NCBI GenBank assembly: GCA_037039685.1 | Contig: JAWNGF010000004.1 | Coordinates: 4,650,001 to 4,714,000, forward strand | Source of the DNA: Ceratobasidium sp. AG-K | Taxonomy: Eukaryota; Basidiomycota; Agaricomycetes; Cantharellales; Ceratobasidiaceae | Length of the DNA: 64,000 bases | Direction of reading: 5' to 3' | Shown here: in pieces, positions 12,027-24,329 of the stretch | How the letters are laid out: each line of letters opens with the position of its first letter | Numbering within the stretch: position 1 is the stretch's first letter | Program-made: the position numbers and the translations under genes | The notes under the pieces: generated by a model | What the model was told of the DNA's origin: nothing | Seen by the model: only the letters and a program-made list of their open reading frames with translations | Databases searched by the model: none

Positions 12027-14003
12027 TCAGACTTGACACATCTCCTCGAGAAGCTCCTCACTCCACGCCTGCTCCAGCATCGAGTCCATGAACGATGCTT
12101 CCTCGAAATCGCAAAGATCATACCCGGCCCATCTCGTAATGCGAACAGTGTAACCGCTCACAGTCCTCACAACCTCTCCTCCTTCCCGAACTGGCGGCAG
12201 AATGTGAAAAACCTCAAGGCGCCGGCAAGCATGAGCGACCATCCATCCGGCAATCGTTTGCACCCCGTCCGTCTCCTCTACGTGGACAGGAAGGAAAGTG
12301 TATTTCTGCTGCGGCGCAGTGGCGCGAGGAAGCTCGTATCGTTTCTTGGTGGTTGGTTGGATCTTTGGGTTTGGGTCAACGAGCGGAGGGGGCGCTGGAT
12401 CTGAGTGGTGGAGCGTGTCACTAAGATCCGGAACCCGAACAGCGACAACTCTAAGTCGCGGAAAGATAGACAATGCGTGTGCCAGCTCCTCCTAAACCGC
12501 AAATAGTAAGTCAACCCGTCACGCCAGGGAAAGTGGGCATACTTACGTAAGAATGTTCCAACCTCTTCGGCCACCTAAACCGCAACGATTCCAGGCCGGG
12601 GCACGCGTTCTTGAGGGCCGTAAGGAGTTCAACGTCCATGTCCAGCGGGACACCATCTAGGTGTAGCGTACGCATCCCGCGGTGAACCGCCAAACCCTTG
12701 AAAAGGCGTAGCCCGACTGGTTTTGAAATGCCATGATGCCCAAATCCTAGCCAGCTCCCGTTGATCAGACGAACGTCTTTGAGAGAACGCCGTAAAGAGT
12801 GCTCGTCAATAAGTTCGAGAATGTTGGAAAGCGTTCCGGTGAACATTCGTAATGACGCGAGTGCGTGCCTTGGGATGCCCAGTATGGTAAGCCCAACGGT
12901 TTGCGTACCCCGAATGTCCAGCCGTAATGCGCGAATTCCCGTGTGACGCGTGAAAAAGCCAGTGAGAATGGGCTCGGGGATGTGAAATCCTGCTATTGAG
13001 ACACGAGTAAGATTTGGCCATCGATACGGTGCACCAATGAGCGGGTCGCCGATTGATCCATACGCAGGGATACGAACATCCAGAGAAGCGAGGTTGGGAG
13101 AAGCACTGACAATCGAAAGAACTATTTGGGCTATGATCCGTGCAACTAAAGGTACATATGAGGTGAGTATAGGCCAAGAAGTACAGTAACGGTTAGGTAC
13201 GCACTATCGTCGTGGATAGAATTAAGAACCCGAAAGGAAAATTCATGCAAGTCTTGAAACCCGGATATCTATACTCCAAGGGTGAGCGTCAACAATCCAG
13301 GATGAACGTTCGTGTGTACCTGAATTTGGTTGTCGGTGAAGTTAGCACCAATCTTCGCCCCTAGTTTCAACGACCTTAGTTGCGTGCAGTCACGAACGGC
13401 GTCCAGGATCATATTCGAGGATTCGACATCCATCCCTGATATAACGTCCCACTTGAAGCTTTCCAGGTTGGGCATGTTGTCGATCATGACGGGGAGGCAC
13501 GTAACCAGCGGCCGATGGAGCTTATGTATCTCCGACACGTGCAAGGTGCGAACATGTTCTCCCAACTCTGGGTCACGGGCCAACCGAAGACAGTGAGCTG
13601 GGATGGCCGGCTGGGCATCAGCGTTGACCAGGAACGCGCCTGACGAGTCTCTGGGTAACAGCGAGGCCCGTACTTGAACATCTTCATATAGCAGCGGGGT
13701 AACGAACTCGTTAACTTGGCGGTTGACGAGCGCAAGGTTGACAAGGTCCCGTCGAGACAGCTCTGCTGATCTGACAATTCGGAGAATAAGTTCGGCCGGT
13801 AGATATACAAAGTATGCTGGGGGCGACATGGGTGGTGGTTCAACGTCGGAGGATGAGTCGTCGGTGCTGGATGAGCTCTGGTCGGGCGACTGGGGTGGTG
13901 GAGGGATAACAAGACTCAGGTCAAAGCCGAGATCGAGTGCTTTTGGCCGCCGAAGCACAAGCTCGCTAGTCGTACTAGTGCGCTTTTTGCGAGATCGGTT
14001 CAT
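12027..14003 (-). CDS. F-box protein with leucine-rich C-terminal region
   Basis: Likely substrate receptor of an SCF ubiquitin ligase. Exons 14003-13320, 13268-13205, 13145-12547 and 12491-12027 join in phase to 603 aa. A Lys/Arg and Ser/Asp/Pro-rich N-terminus precedes an F-box-like segment (VYLPAELILRIVRSAELSRR, about residues 65-110, then LVNRQVNEFVTPLLYEDVQV). Irregular leucine-rich stretches follow. The start MNRSRKKR was preferred to an in-frame ATG 29 codons upstream because the extra residues are not conserved-looking. It converges with the MFS gene, with about 230 nt between the two stops. The target is unknown. Confidence 0.85.
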
Positions 14004-14981
14004 GTTGAATATGGTAATGTAGATAAAATCAATATATAAGATCAATAGATAAGTCCCAGTCGTCGAAGAAAACAAGCCCTCGTATTGCAAATACCACGTG
14101 TTTATCTGTACATACCGATAAACAAAAACATTCTAGCGTGGCAAGTTGGCTTTTCGGTCGGTGATGTATTAGATCTTCTTGTGACAGAACCAGGGACACC
14201 ACAAATCTTGGACATTTCCACTAACAAAACGGTTTGCTCCCGGACTCGTCTACGAATGTGGCAATTCGAACGGTCTCAGCAATGCGCGCCTCTAAAACTC
14301 TAGGAGCGGCGGCATCGCCTAAATTCCCATAGCAGCACCTAAAGATCACAAGCTGAGGGACTTAGTGTGGATCCCCTGTAATTTAACCAACGCCCAGGAA
14401 CAGTCCTGATGCTCCTCCGTTTGGCCATGTTTGACTCTGGAGCATGCAAAACTGCTATAAATATAACAAGCTGGAGCCGACCTCCTCCGTGCTGTACAAA
14501 ATACCTAGATATCACTTACCTACAGTAAGGTGATGTCGATGAACGGCCAGGCTTCCCATAACTGATGATACGCGCCCTTGGCCACCCAAACAAGTTCAAC
14601 TCAATTTCACGTGACCTGTCCCGTCTCGTACCATGACGTAGATTATTGACGGCTGCTACTGGCTACTTCCTACACTGCTGGTGCAGCAGGCCCGTGTGGT
14701 GGCCACTTCATACCAGCTCTCCAGGGTGCCCCACTTGTCTAACGTTAGACGATGGTCATGTGGATTTGAGTATGAATAAAGATATTCTCGGCAGTTACGA
14801 GGAATTACAGGAACAAATCCCCAGTCAAGCGTCGTACCTGCACCAAATATCCTTTTGCGAGTTTTTCTCGTGTTTTTAGGTCTTTTTGGTTTTTATGCCC
14901 CTGCTCTCCGAGCCCAGAAACTAACCGTCCGTCCACTAACTATCCTCACGCCATTGACCAACTACCTCCTGGATTCAGAAC
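14004..14981. other. intergenic
   Basis: About 1 kb. Near 14867-14889 there is a T-rich segment containing GTGTTTTTAGG that recurs about 2.8 kb further on (17663-17685), in both cases just downstream of the stop codons of the two paralogous fragments annotated next. Otherwise nothing recognised. Confidence 0.4.
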
Positions 14982-15300
14982 CTAATCTCCACCTTGCAGA
15001 GCAGCGGCAGCTACCCCGTTTTCACCCTGCAAGTTGGGAGGGTTTCCGGGTACTGGTTCGTTGTTCGCCACTTGACCGTTCATTGCCTGGTTGGCGTTAG
15101 GTTGATTCGCGAGCACTGGATTACCAAACAGGCTATTTTGGAGTGGATTCGGATTCCTAATTGACCTCGCACGTTAAGTCAATAATTATCAAAGTCATGA
15201 TAGCCGAAGAGTCGACCTACAGATTATTGTACAGGGAGGGAACTTGGTAAGTTGGCAGCTGACGTCCACGATTGGTGCTCATGAAGTAATGACTGGTATG
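14982..15300 (-). CDS. 3' exons of an unrecognised gene, copy 1 of a diverged tandem pair
   Basis: I do not recognise this protein. Two exons can be supported: one ending at 15221 (5' limit uncertain, readable to about 15300) and a last exon 15156-14982 ending in TAG. They read ...MSTNRGRQLPTYQVP..., then a low-complexity Asn/Gln/Pro/Gly tail (NSLFGNPVLANQPNANQ ... NPPNLQGENG). The intron has GTAGGT and TTAG borders and keeps phase. The tail resembles that of the fragment at 17806-18125 (shared PL.NSL, ANQ and NLQG.NG blocks). Upstream exons must exist but could not be assembled, so only part of the gene is annotated. The strand and last exon are the firmest parts. Confidence 0.45.
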
Positions 15301-15429
15301 ACACGTTCTGCCAGCCGACTCCTATTAGCTGAAAGAGATTGCGGAAAGGCGAGGCACCTACTGAAAGTTACTAATGAATCGACTTTGCTGAAGTGCTGAG
15401 GTTCAACCTCAACGATCTTGGGCTTATAT

Positions 15430-15470
15430 GCGCGATAGATGCGCATGCTTTCTGTGCATGCCTATCGCGC
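15430..15470. repeat. imperfect hairpin
   Basis: GCGCGATAG (15430-15438) pairs with CTATCGCGC (15462-15470). Inside it GCATGC pairs with GCATGC after a 4-nt bulge on the left arm, leaving a short loop. Total stem about 15 bp. Confidence 0.6.
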
Positions 15471-16339
15471 AGACGCTCGCAGACGGTTTGAAACGCATCC
15501 TATGACCTGCTGGTTGTATTTCATGAGCGTCAAGCAACTCGTGAATCGCCACCTCGTCAGGTAGACACCTGCGTGTTATGCGTCTCCATCATCCGATTCT
15601 GCATTTCATGGAGTTCCGATCTGAGGCGTGTTCCTCTTTTACATCAAGATCCCCAACATCCTGTTTTGACAAACCGGTAAATGGGACTTGGTTGGGCAAT
15701 GCTAGCCTAACACGCTCGACCACAGCCGGTGCCTAAAATCCCAATGACCTTGAAAACGGCAAAATGTACTGAGTAGGATCGCCGGGATGATACTAAGCCG
15801 ACATGGGGTACGATCTACATGTCGCACCGTTGGCAGGCGACAACGTATCCTATCATTTCAATTTCAAGTCCTACTTTTGGTAACAATGCTAAATTTAAGC
15901 GCCAACCGTCCCTTTGTGGGCAGCCAATGACAGGCAATAGGATCAGTATCATCCTCCCCTGCGACAATGAAGTACAGCTTGGGATCGCTGGACTTTGCCC
16001 GGACAGCCCTCGGTACCGGTAGCATGGTCCAAATGCACTGATTAAGATTGCCAATCCAGGTTTGCAAACGCATATAGTCGCAACACACCAAAGTGAGTTG
16101 GAAAATCACGAAGAGCGGGGGGTTAAAACCTTATGGTGTTGACATTTCGGGCGCATGTTATGCTTTGCTATACTCGTGATCACTTACGTGGTAACAAACT
16201 ACTCTGCATGCGCTTCCATCAAAGTTGACAAGACGGTGGTACGCTTACCCGGCAGGCCTGGTCAACCTCCATCGGCGCTACGGACATGATGAAGGACAAA
16301 TTATGCACTGAGATGGCCTGCCTGCCACTGCAGTAAAAC

Positions 16340-16560
16340 TCTAACACGCAGCCCAAGGGATACGGTGAGGTAGCGCCGTAGCGCCACTGAGCGTGGCGTC
16401 AAATGTACCACTCACACGACCGCGAAGCTCCGGGAGAGCGATGCATGGTCAAGCACAGCCAGCGTCAGATGCTGATCTGGGGTCAAGGTTTCGGTATGAT
16501 ACATGAGGCGTCATGCGGCTGCAAAAGAGGAAACATTCGCTCGTGCATCTTCTGAGAAGA
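16340..16560 (-). repeat. diverged repeat, left copy
   Basis: About 160-220 nt that align with 19085-19340, with indels. Shared blocks include AAGCTCCGGG (16425-16434 and 19226-19235), CCGTAGCGC and GATACATGAGG. Conservation in patches suggests an old duplicated exon rather than simple repeat DNA. Confidence 0.5.
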
Positions 16561-17805
16561 CTGGTGCAATGAGTTTCTCAGTGTAGCTGGTTGATCGAGA
16601 TTGTGCTTTGGACTGGCAAAAAGAGTAAACGTTTAGCGAGGGTCCGGTTACTGGTCTTTTCCTCACTGGTTTTCTTATCCTCGTTGCTTTGAGAACTCCG
16701 GCTGGGTTGCTTGAGAAATTTCGGGAGACGTTCGCAAAAATTCAAGTGAGATCGGCTCTTTCTCAGACATGGCTTACGATGGCGAGTTCTCTATGATGAG
16801 TATCATAATGCATTATTCTTACTCCCATGGTCCGGAGCCAAACGTGTACATGCCGAGTTGAGCTACAACGTACTCCCGAGTGGAAAACGAGTGAACAGAA
16901 CAGACGACGGCTGAGTGAGGTCTTACCCTTTAGGGTACATATATCAATCTAGGGAGCTTTGACTCGTAATTGGTGCTATTAGGTGTATTGCCGTGCAAAG
17001 TTTAGGAACAAATCATGCTCGTTTGCATGGTATTAGAAATCTCTAAGAAGACCAGTGAGAGCTACCCACACTCGAGTTAGAATGATAGAGGGACCTGAAT
17101 CGATTTCCGTGAGTCAGTTTTTCAGCTGTTATATTAGCACTCAGTCACGCAGAGGAAAAGTAAGGCCTTTATTTGATGCTACACGAAGGAAGGCCGCAGC
17201 CGAGACCGGACGGAGTTAATGCGTCGGCGAAAGTTAGGAGTAGTGTGGAGTCATAGCCTGGGTTATCGAGCAGCAACTAAACGGTGATATGCGATGCGGC
17301 TAATCATAGCTAAATTTTTCCACGAGCCATAGCTATAAAATTTCCATGCCCCGACTACAGTAAGTCGGGTTAACACCGAATAATAAACCTAATACGGGGC
17401 AAAGCTTAGTTGTATAGATCGATCGACGTGGCTCCCAAATTCTGGATCACGATTTGTTCTACTCTTCGCCACGAGTTACTACGTAAGATCGCGTACTGAA
17501 CTTCCACGGCGTTGGCGATATTCTCACGTAGCATGCAACAGTAGAAGTAAAAGTATTTTATGCGGACCTCCTCCTGCAGCGCAAAGGAATCAGACTAACT
17601 ACATAACCACTCCGACTCGTTGGCGCTGCAACGCTCAGCCCGGTCTTCTCGACAAGACATTTTTTTGGTGTTTTTAGGCTTTTGTATTTTCGTTCTTCAA
17701 GTTCTCGCAGTCTGGCTGAATGATGCAAATTTAGCATTCGTATCTTAGTTGTGCCTGCGGTTACTCACCACATCCTCGACTCAGCCAACCACCAATAGCA
17801 GTCAC

Positions 17806-18125
17806 CTAGCTCTCCTCGGTAGGTGTTGTGGGAGTCGCACCATTGTTTCCCTGCAGATTGTTCGGCCCATTCGTGTCCTGGGTATCGGTGATACCCGCTG
17901 TGGGGTCTTCGTCGCCGACGGGATGAGGGACTTCCTGATTGGCCGCAATCTGGTCCCGAGTGAGGGAGTCCATAAGGGGGCTTGGCCCATCGGTACGTTG
18001 TCTTTCACGTAGGCAGCAGTAAATAACAGCATTCAGTATATCAGATGGTAGCAAACTCACGGTACACCGACTGGTTGTCCATTGGCTTGGTGGGCTCCGA
18101 TCTTGTATGGGGCTGTGCGCTTCAT
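17806..18125 (-). CDS. 3' exons of an unrecognised gene, copy 2 of a diverged tandem pair
   Basis: I do not recognise this protein. Exons 18125-18061 and 18001-17806 join across a 59-nt intron (GTGAGT...AAAG) to MKRTAPYKIGAHQANGQPVG... and a Gly/Asn/Thr/Pro-rich tail (NGPNNLQGNNGATPTTPTEE) ending in TAG. The ATG at 18125 may be internal, since the frame is open for six codons upstream before a possible splice acceptor; the gene probably extends further. The tail matches copy 1 at 14982-15300. No signal peptide or known domain is visible. It may be a small gene or the end of a longer one. Confidence 0.45.
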
Positions 18126-20433
18126 CTGCTCGACAGATTCTCAGTGACTATGCCATAATGCGGGCATACAACACATACCATATTGTTACAGGGATCGCGT
18201 ATTGCGCAACTGCTGGGAGACAGGGCCAACGAACCCAGGCTTATTATACTCGCTGGAACCGGGTGTATGCTACCCAGGGCTACCTCATAAGCGCAAGTAC
18301 GTGCGTCGTGAAACTCCTACCTGCCGACCCACCCATGTAAGCGTTCAACAGCCATGAGCTTCTACAAGTTGATGTTCGCGGCAAGGCTGGTGCTAGGCGT
18401 CTTCAGCATCGAGGCGCGCATTTCATTGACATTCGATGGGAGAAGCATACCTCTTGTTGTCAGGTGTCTCTCCCCACACCTGCCAAATCGTTCTGTCTCG
18501 CTGGGTCAAGCTTGCTGCGTATGGCTCACTGAGAGGCGGTCTCTAGACTATCCGACTCCACAGCAACTAACAGTTTCCGCGTTTGTTGTGCCGCTGGCTA
18601 GCCTGCCGACACGCAGGGGGCGTGATATGCATGGTGTGTTAGATACATGCATGCACCTCCTATCCTGAATTTCGAATTCAGCTCGTGAGCCTTAGCGCTA
18701 ATCGTTGACTCCTTTGTGGGCGAATCCTGACGCTGCACAATGATTTCAGTCAAATTATGGCAACGACCGGACACTGCAGTGATTTGATTATTTCTTAGTT
18801 TGAATACTGCAACCCGGTACCTGCCCGGTGGTATAGCTCACGTTAGTAAGAGTCGATTATATCGAAGTTTCATGGTGCATATAGCCATATTACAGTGGGT
18901 TAATAGACAGTGGAAACTCTGAATATTTAAAGCATTTTAATGTCAGATCAATCCTAAAGAGTTTATAATTCAATGATTTATGACCTTCTTGATAACACCA
19001 TGAACGGGGGCGCGCTGGCGGTACATTTCAGTTCACATCGTAGAGTCGAGATCGAGCGCCGAGCTAACCTCTACCAATACGGCCCAGCTAGGAGACAAAG
19101 AGACGAATAAACTTTCCACTCGCCGGTTGCGCGCAACCTACGCGGCACCATTTGCGGAGCGTGCAGTGAGATGACACCGTAGCGCTGGCAAACGTGGCAC
19201 CACATCTAGTGTTCACCAGACCTGCAAGCTCCGGGCAAAGGATGCAGCAGCCGAACGCCGCCGGCGTCATTGGCTTGACTAGTGGTGGGATCAAAGTTCG
19301 GTCCGCTGATACATGAGGTGCTGGCAAACGAGGCAACTAATCTACACAGCTCCTCGGACCCATCGCTCAACTCTAATCCACCTGCGAAGCAGCACCAGTT
19401 CGGGTGGCAATGGAGAGAAAGTTAGTAGAATTGTCGCATAAGGACATGACTGCATCTCAACGTCACGAAGGTGTGCATGATGCTGCTATTGAAGTATCGA
19501 TAGAGTATTTCGTAGGATACCGCAACGTGAGACGAAAACTAACCATTCCCGCTCAAGGATTTTCACGCCTATGGGCCAGTCCCGTGCAAGAATAGAGTCA
19601 TTTTTTCCGTGGGAGCCGTTGCTGAATGTCGGATCTAATGTGGTCAGGGCCTTCGCATACATAATTGTTTGGTGACGAGCTTCCAGTCAGACAGCACCAT
19701 TGAAGGAACGAAGGATGAGCTAGGTGGATAGGAGGCGTTGTTATAGGCTGCTGCTTATTTTAGTATCGGCGATAGAACATGGGACTGGAACACTAGCCGG
19801 TCGTGGCCAGACTTAGCTTTGTACAGTGTACAAGCAAATGGCCTATGTTTATTCGGGATGGCATATGACCACTAACAACGCTCACATTTGGGCTGTAAAG
19901 GGGCCAACACTTTATGGGTCGATTTCTAGTTCTTGTTTGTTATCTGGGTAACAAAAAGGGATTACTCTGGCAGAGGCCTCCGCTCGCACTTCTTAGAGAA
20001 ACATAGCCAATAACACAAGGGATACTAAAGCTGTGAATATGACGAAATGGGTTAGATGAGAATGAGGAAGTTCAAGCAAGCGCTAACCTTTGTGTGGCGA
20101 AACGAAGAGACGTGGAAGTCATGGTCATCGGTTACTAAATACATCACGTGATATGTCAAGTTGCCGGTTGGCCCACGCTGCAGACTTCGACTGAGATTTG
20201 CCGACTGTTCGCCTACGTCGGTAAAGAGTCTTCGACAGAAAACTACATGAATTGCTGGCATGGGATAATTTCAGCTACCTATAAACTACCCACTTGAGTG
20301 CTGGCTGTTACATTGAGTGTGCGAACCGAGCTTCACCCCCATCTAACCAGAGTCAAGGCGCTTATTCCATTTTTCGATATCTGTCTGGATATAGACCGAT
20401 CATCGATACAGAGAACCTACGCTTTAGGAAGAA
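18126..20433. other. gene-poor stretch, likely upstream part of copy 2
   Basis: No complete gene assembled. It includes the right copy of the diverged repeat (19085-19340). The end of the stretch is the upstream region of the deacetylase gene. Confidence 0.4.
19085..19340 (-). repeat. diverged repeat, right copy
   Basis: Partner of 16340-16560 (offset about 2.80 kb). A minus-strand frame runs through it (about 19336-19088, Cys-rich), but it does not match the best frame of the left copy throughout, so at least one copy may be decayed. Confidence 0.5.
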
Positions 20434-22887
20434 ATGACGAGACCTAACAGCCTAATCTGTTTTACAAACTGCCAACTAGTACTCGAAGATGGTTCCCTTG
20501 TCTCTCGCGATCTGTGGATCGATTCCGAGCTTGGACTTATCTTGGACGCACAGGTATGAATGATTCCAGCAACTAAAATGGTTGAAAATGACAATTTAAT
20601 TCACCCAGCATACCTTCTTTACGTCGCGAACCCGTCCGGCTCGGGTCATTGACTTGGATGGCGCTATCCTCGCCCCCGGTCTCCTAGATATCCAGATCAA
20701 TGGCGCTTTTGGATTCGATTTTAGCATCTATAACGACAACAAAGGAATCCCGCCTGATCCTTCCAAGGAAATTCAAGCCGACCAGGATTATGTCAATTCG
20801 TTAATCCGTGTGGCAGATCACATTGTCGAGACTGGGGTAACTGGGTGGGTTCATTGATCGACGCAGATCTCCAAGTGGTGCTCAAAGATATCACAGCTTG
20901 CTTCCCACCATTGTTACACAGCAAAGGGGCATTTACCCCAAACTACTGTCGCTGCTGGTCCCGCGAGACACGCCTCGCGGTGCGAATCTCCTAGGTTGGC
21001 ATGCGGAAGGTGCGCTCTCTGTCAGTGTTTGCCCCATGGTTTCGGTGTTGTCCTTCTGTGACGAGGAGAGCGCCCATGCTCGGTCATCGGCTTTCATTTG
21101 CACAGGAATAACTGAATAGCGCCTCTTTCAGGCCCTTTCCTCCAACCAGCTAAACGTGGAGCACATACCCAATCCCTCTTGCTTTCCGCGCCAGACGGTA
21201 TCTCGACCCTAGAAAGCGTGTACGGTTCGGCGGCGCTCGACGTGAGTTCCCCATGCTTGGGGTGCCCTTGCTGCAACCTGATCACTGCTTACTGCCTTCG
21301 TGTTACAGAAACACGTCGGTGGTGTTCGCGTGATCACTGCTGCGCCGGAGCTCGAGGGTATCCTAGGAACAGTAGCGCCACTCGCTGAGCGTGGTGTGGT
21401 ATTTTCGGTTGGACATAGGTTAGTAAATCTGAACACGCACCCATGCTCTCGCCGCCGGCCGGGATTGTCTCCGACCCCCGTGCATACCACCACACCCCAG
21501 CCACGCGCTGCATCTTCGATACACCTAACTTTATTCCCCCGATCTTGGCCCATTCTTGAAAATTTTCACGTATGTGTGAGTCCCATTGATGGGCGTCTCA
21601 CGTTTGCTAGCCTCTGAGGGGGGCAAGGATCCTTGCCCCTTGATTCGTTCTCCCCCATCTCTACCCAACTTACTCAACACCACTTACTCAAATCGCTCGC
21701 AGCATCGCCCCTACGCCTATTGCGACCGCTGCTATTGCGCATGGCGCGCGCCTCATTACTCACTTGTTCAATGCAATGCCACAGTTGCATCATCGTGACC
21801 CGTCCATCATAGGCTTGCTAGGGTCAAGCAAGGCAGGGAAGGGAGACGCGATCGGGGTATCCAGGGTAGCTAATCTCGATGTCATCTGCGATCCAATGTC
21901 ACTAACTGGTCACTCTCGATAGCCAGCTCACGCAGCAGGCAAGTCACCGACTGGGCCATCATCCGAGATAGGCGGGAAATCGTTATTCAAGAAAATCAGT
22001 CTCGTGAATATTTCTTCAACTCCGAAAAGTGAGCCCAAGGCAAGCGCCGCTGAGGCACTTGAGGAGCTGTTGACCCCTCCCCAAACGCCTCTGGGTCGGT
22101 CTCCAGTAGTCGGACCATCCTCTCCAGTTACACTTGAAGGTACGAATTTAAAGTGGAAGGAAGCTATCAGGAAGCTCACGCAAATAATTAGCACCAACCT
22201 CCATTGAGCCACTGGAACGTCCATTTTACGGGATGATTGTCGACGGCATTCACTCCCACCCTAACAGCGTGAAGGTAAGAATCGTTGAAAGTCAATTTGG
22301 ATTGGGCTCTATAACACTTACCTCACATCGACAGCTCGCATATACCGCACATCCTGAGGGCTGTATCTTAGTCACAGACGGTACTTCTCTTCCTGTTTTC
22401 TCCTCCAAATTCACACTAACCAGACTCGTTGCAGCCATGTCAATGCTTGATCCTCACCTACCAGATGGCGTGCACGAATGGCGAGATGGCAAGCGCCTGG
22501 TCAAGGAGGGTGACAAGTTGTTCATCGAAGGCACCGATACACTCGCCGGAAGGTAATCGACCAACCGAAAGCAACTGAACTGCGACTGAATGGTCTTTCC
22601 GTAGTGTCGTAACCATGCCCAAGTGCATCCGTAACTTCATGGCGTTTACCTCCTCTACCCTCGGGCACGCTATTAAATGTGCGACCTATAACCCCGCCAA
22701 GTGCCTCGGCATTGAAGCTCGTAAAGGGTGAGTAGCGCCCACCGACTGAGGGTACGCACTCACCAATATATGTCTTTCTAGTACCTTGCGCGCGGGGGCA
22801 GATGCTGACCTCGTCGTGATGACACCCGAGGGTGAGGTCATCAGCACCTGGGTTCGCGGCAAGATGGTCTGGTCTAAATCGGGGTGA
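20434..22887 (+). CDS. N-acetylglucosamine-6-phosphate deacetylase
   Basis: Hydrolyses GlcNAc-6-phosphate to glucosamine-6-phosphate and acetate, a cytosolic step of chitin/GlcNAc catabolism. Twelve exons: 20434-20553, 20609-20844, 20897-21009, 21132-21241, 21309-21418, 21703-21856, 21923-22139, 22192-22274, 22335-22380, 22435-22552, 22605-22727, 22782-22887, giving 511 aa. Diagnostic motifs are [60 protein letters not shown], and CILVTDAMSMLDP with the catalytic Asp. Exon 7 adds about 72 residues rich in Ser/Pro/Lys between the HHRDP motif and IVDGIHSH, a loop not present in bacterial NagA. The 21009-21132 and 21418-21703 introns are unusually long for this window. Fungal orthologues often sit in GlcNAc clusters, but no other such gene is seen here. 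Confidence 0.92.
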
Positions 22888-24329
22888 TGTGTATATTGAG
22901 TCCCGTGTGGTCCCTGTTATCCCTGTTGACATGCGTTTATTTGCCATGTGTTCCACCCACCAATCAATTTACATCGCCGATTGTTTGAATTGAAGCTAGG
23001 CGTGTGCATCCGAATGACGTGGACACCATTGTTCCTGTGGCCGAGGTAGACCTCGGTGCGGGTGAAGTGAAAAATTCGGGGGAGGGGCCAAAATATCATT
23101 ACCTGGGTGAGATATGTTATTCACGAACGTGAGTGCCTCAAGAGGTGCAAGGTACTTAATCGTAAAAAGGCACCATTCATCTTCAATCAAACACTTACAA
23201 TATATCCATTATCCTCCCAGTAAAAGGGTCACTCTGAAAACCCATAGGACCTCATCCCGGTTCGGAACTTCAATAGAGTTGGCAAGACGTCACAACATTA
23301 CCCCACGGCTTTTCATTCCCTACACAAGTAGTAAGATGGTCTTTGTGAGTGTGCTCCGGGAAGACGAGCCCATGTAAAACTTGCCCAGAGCCCAGGAGCT
23401 ACAGACTGTTGTCCAGGAGCCTTCAGACTAGACCTAGGAGTGGGCGGGCAAGTGTTTTAAAGTCATCTTTCCAGTGCATGAGTTATCCGCTTAGGAGTCT
23501 GCCCTTGAGAGGTGGCTAGCCGCCTGCCGTTAGCCTCGTTTTATGGTCTCCAAGCACGGGTGCCGTTGAACCTGAGCTGAAACTCCACTACCATCAGGCT
23601 GGAGTCCAGTCGGTACTACTTGAGTGCCATGCTGAGGTCGAGACGAAGCACGGAGTTCAGTCCGACATGAATCAGGTAGAGGGCAGGTTGTGGTATGCAG
23701 CTTGTCCCATTCATGTGATTCGCAGGGCTGGGCTAGCACCACATGGCTTGTGGCGCTTGTGATTTTGACTAGACAGTGGACTCCCTTGTTTGTAATTGGA
23801 TTATTCTATGCACCTGAGGATAAACATTTGGAATCACGGCTTACGCATCTGGGCTGAATCGCGATTGAAGGCGGGTGACGTGCGGATTATGACCAAGGCC
23901 CAGATTTTGCGGCTATATGGGCATTCAGAGCGTTTGAACTCTTACGTTTGACAAAGGATCCCTGGGCCGAAGCTAAAACAGATTATCAACCAGCTTAATT
24001 TAGACTATCCATGGTATATTCGGCAGGTTTTGAAGCTTCCTAAGGGCCGCGCAATGTACTAATAGACTTGTGGTAAGCACATGTTCGGGCCGTGCCCGTA
24101 GGTATGTCTACACAGGCTCCAGTGAATTCTCTACTAAGTTTTATATATTTAATGAAGAGTGGTTACGCATACAGCCATGGGTCTGCGAGAACCTGCTTGC
24201 TGTCATGGGTATGCTTTGTATCTGTGTGTGTCTATATTTAGGCTTGGCAACTGATTACATCATCGAAGATGAGCCGCGCCAACACATCTCAGCCGATGCG
24301 ATACCTCAGCCTCACCCACCACCAATGCA
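22888..24329. other. intergenic, no gene seen
   Basis: About 1.4 kb, with short frames only. It holds the 3' flank of the deacetylase gene and the promoter of the seven-span protein. Confidence 0.45.

Larger units (their letters stand above)
15301..17805. other. gene-poor stretch, likely upstream exons and promoter of copy 1
   Basis: No complete gene could be assembled. It contains the hairpin at 15430-15470 and a segment (about 16340-16560) that resembles 19085-19340 at an offset of about 2.80 kb, the same offset as the two 3' exon pairs. The minus strand has short plausible coding pieces (around 15864-16109 and 16380-16560) but reading frames could not be joined. Confidence 0.4.

Noticed and set aside
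15864..16109. Minus-strand frame as a gene
   Set aside because: Looks partly protein-like but has no start context, introns or counterpart in the second tandem unit that I could confirm.
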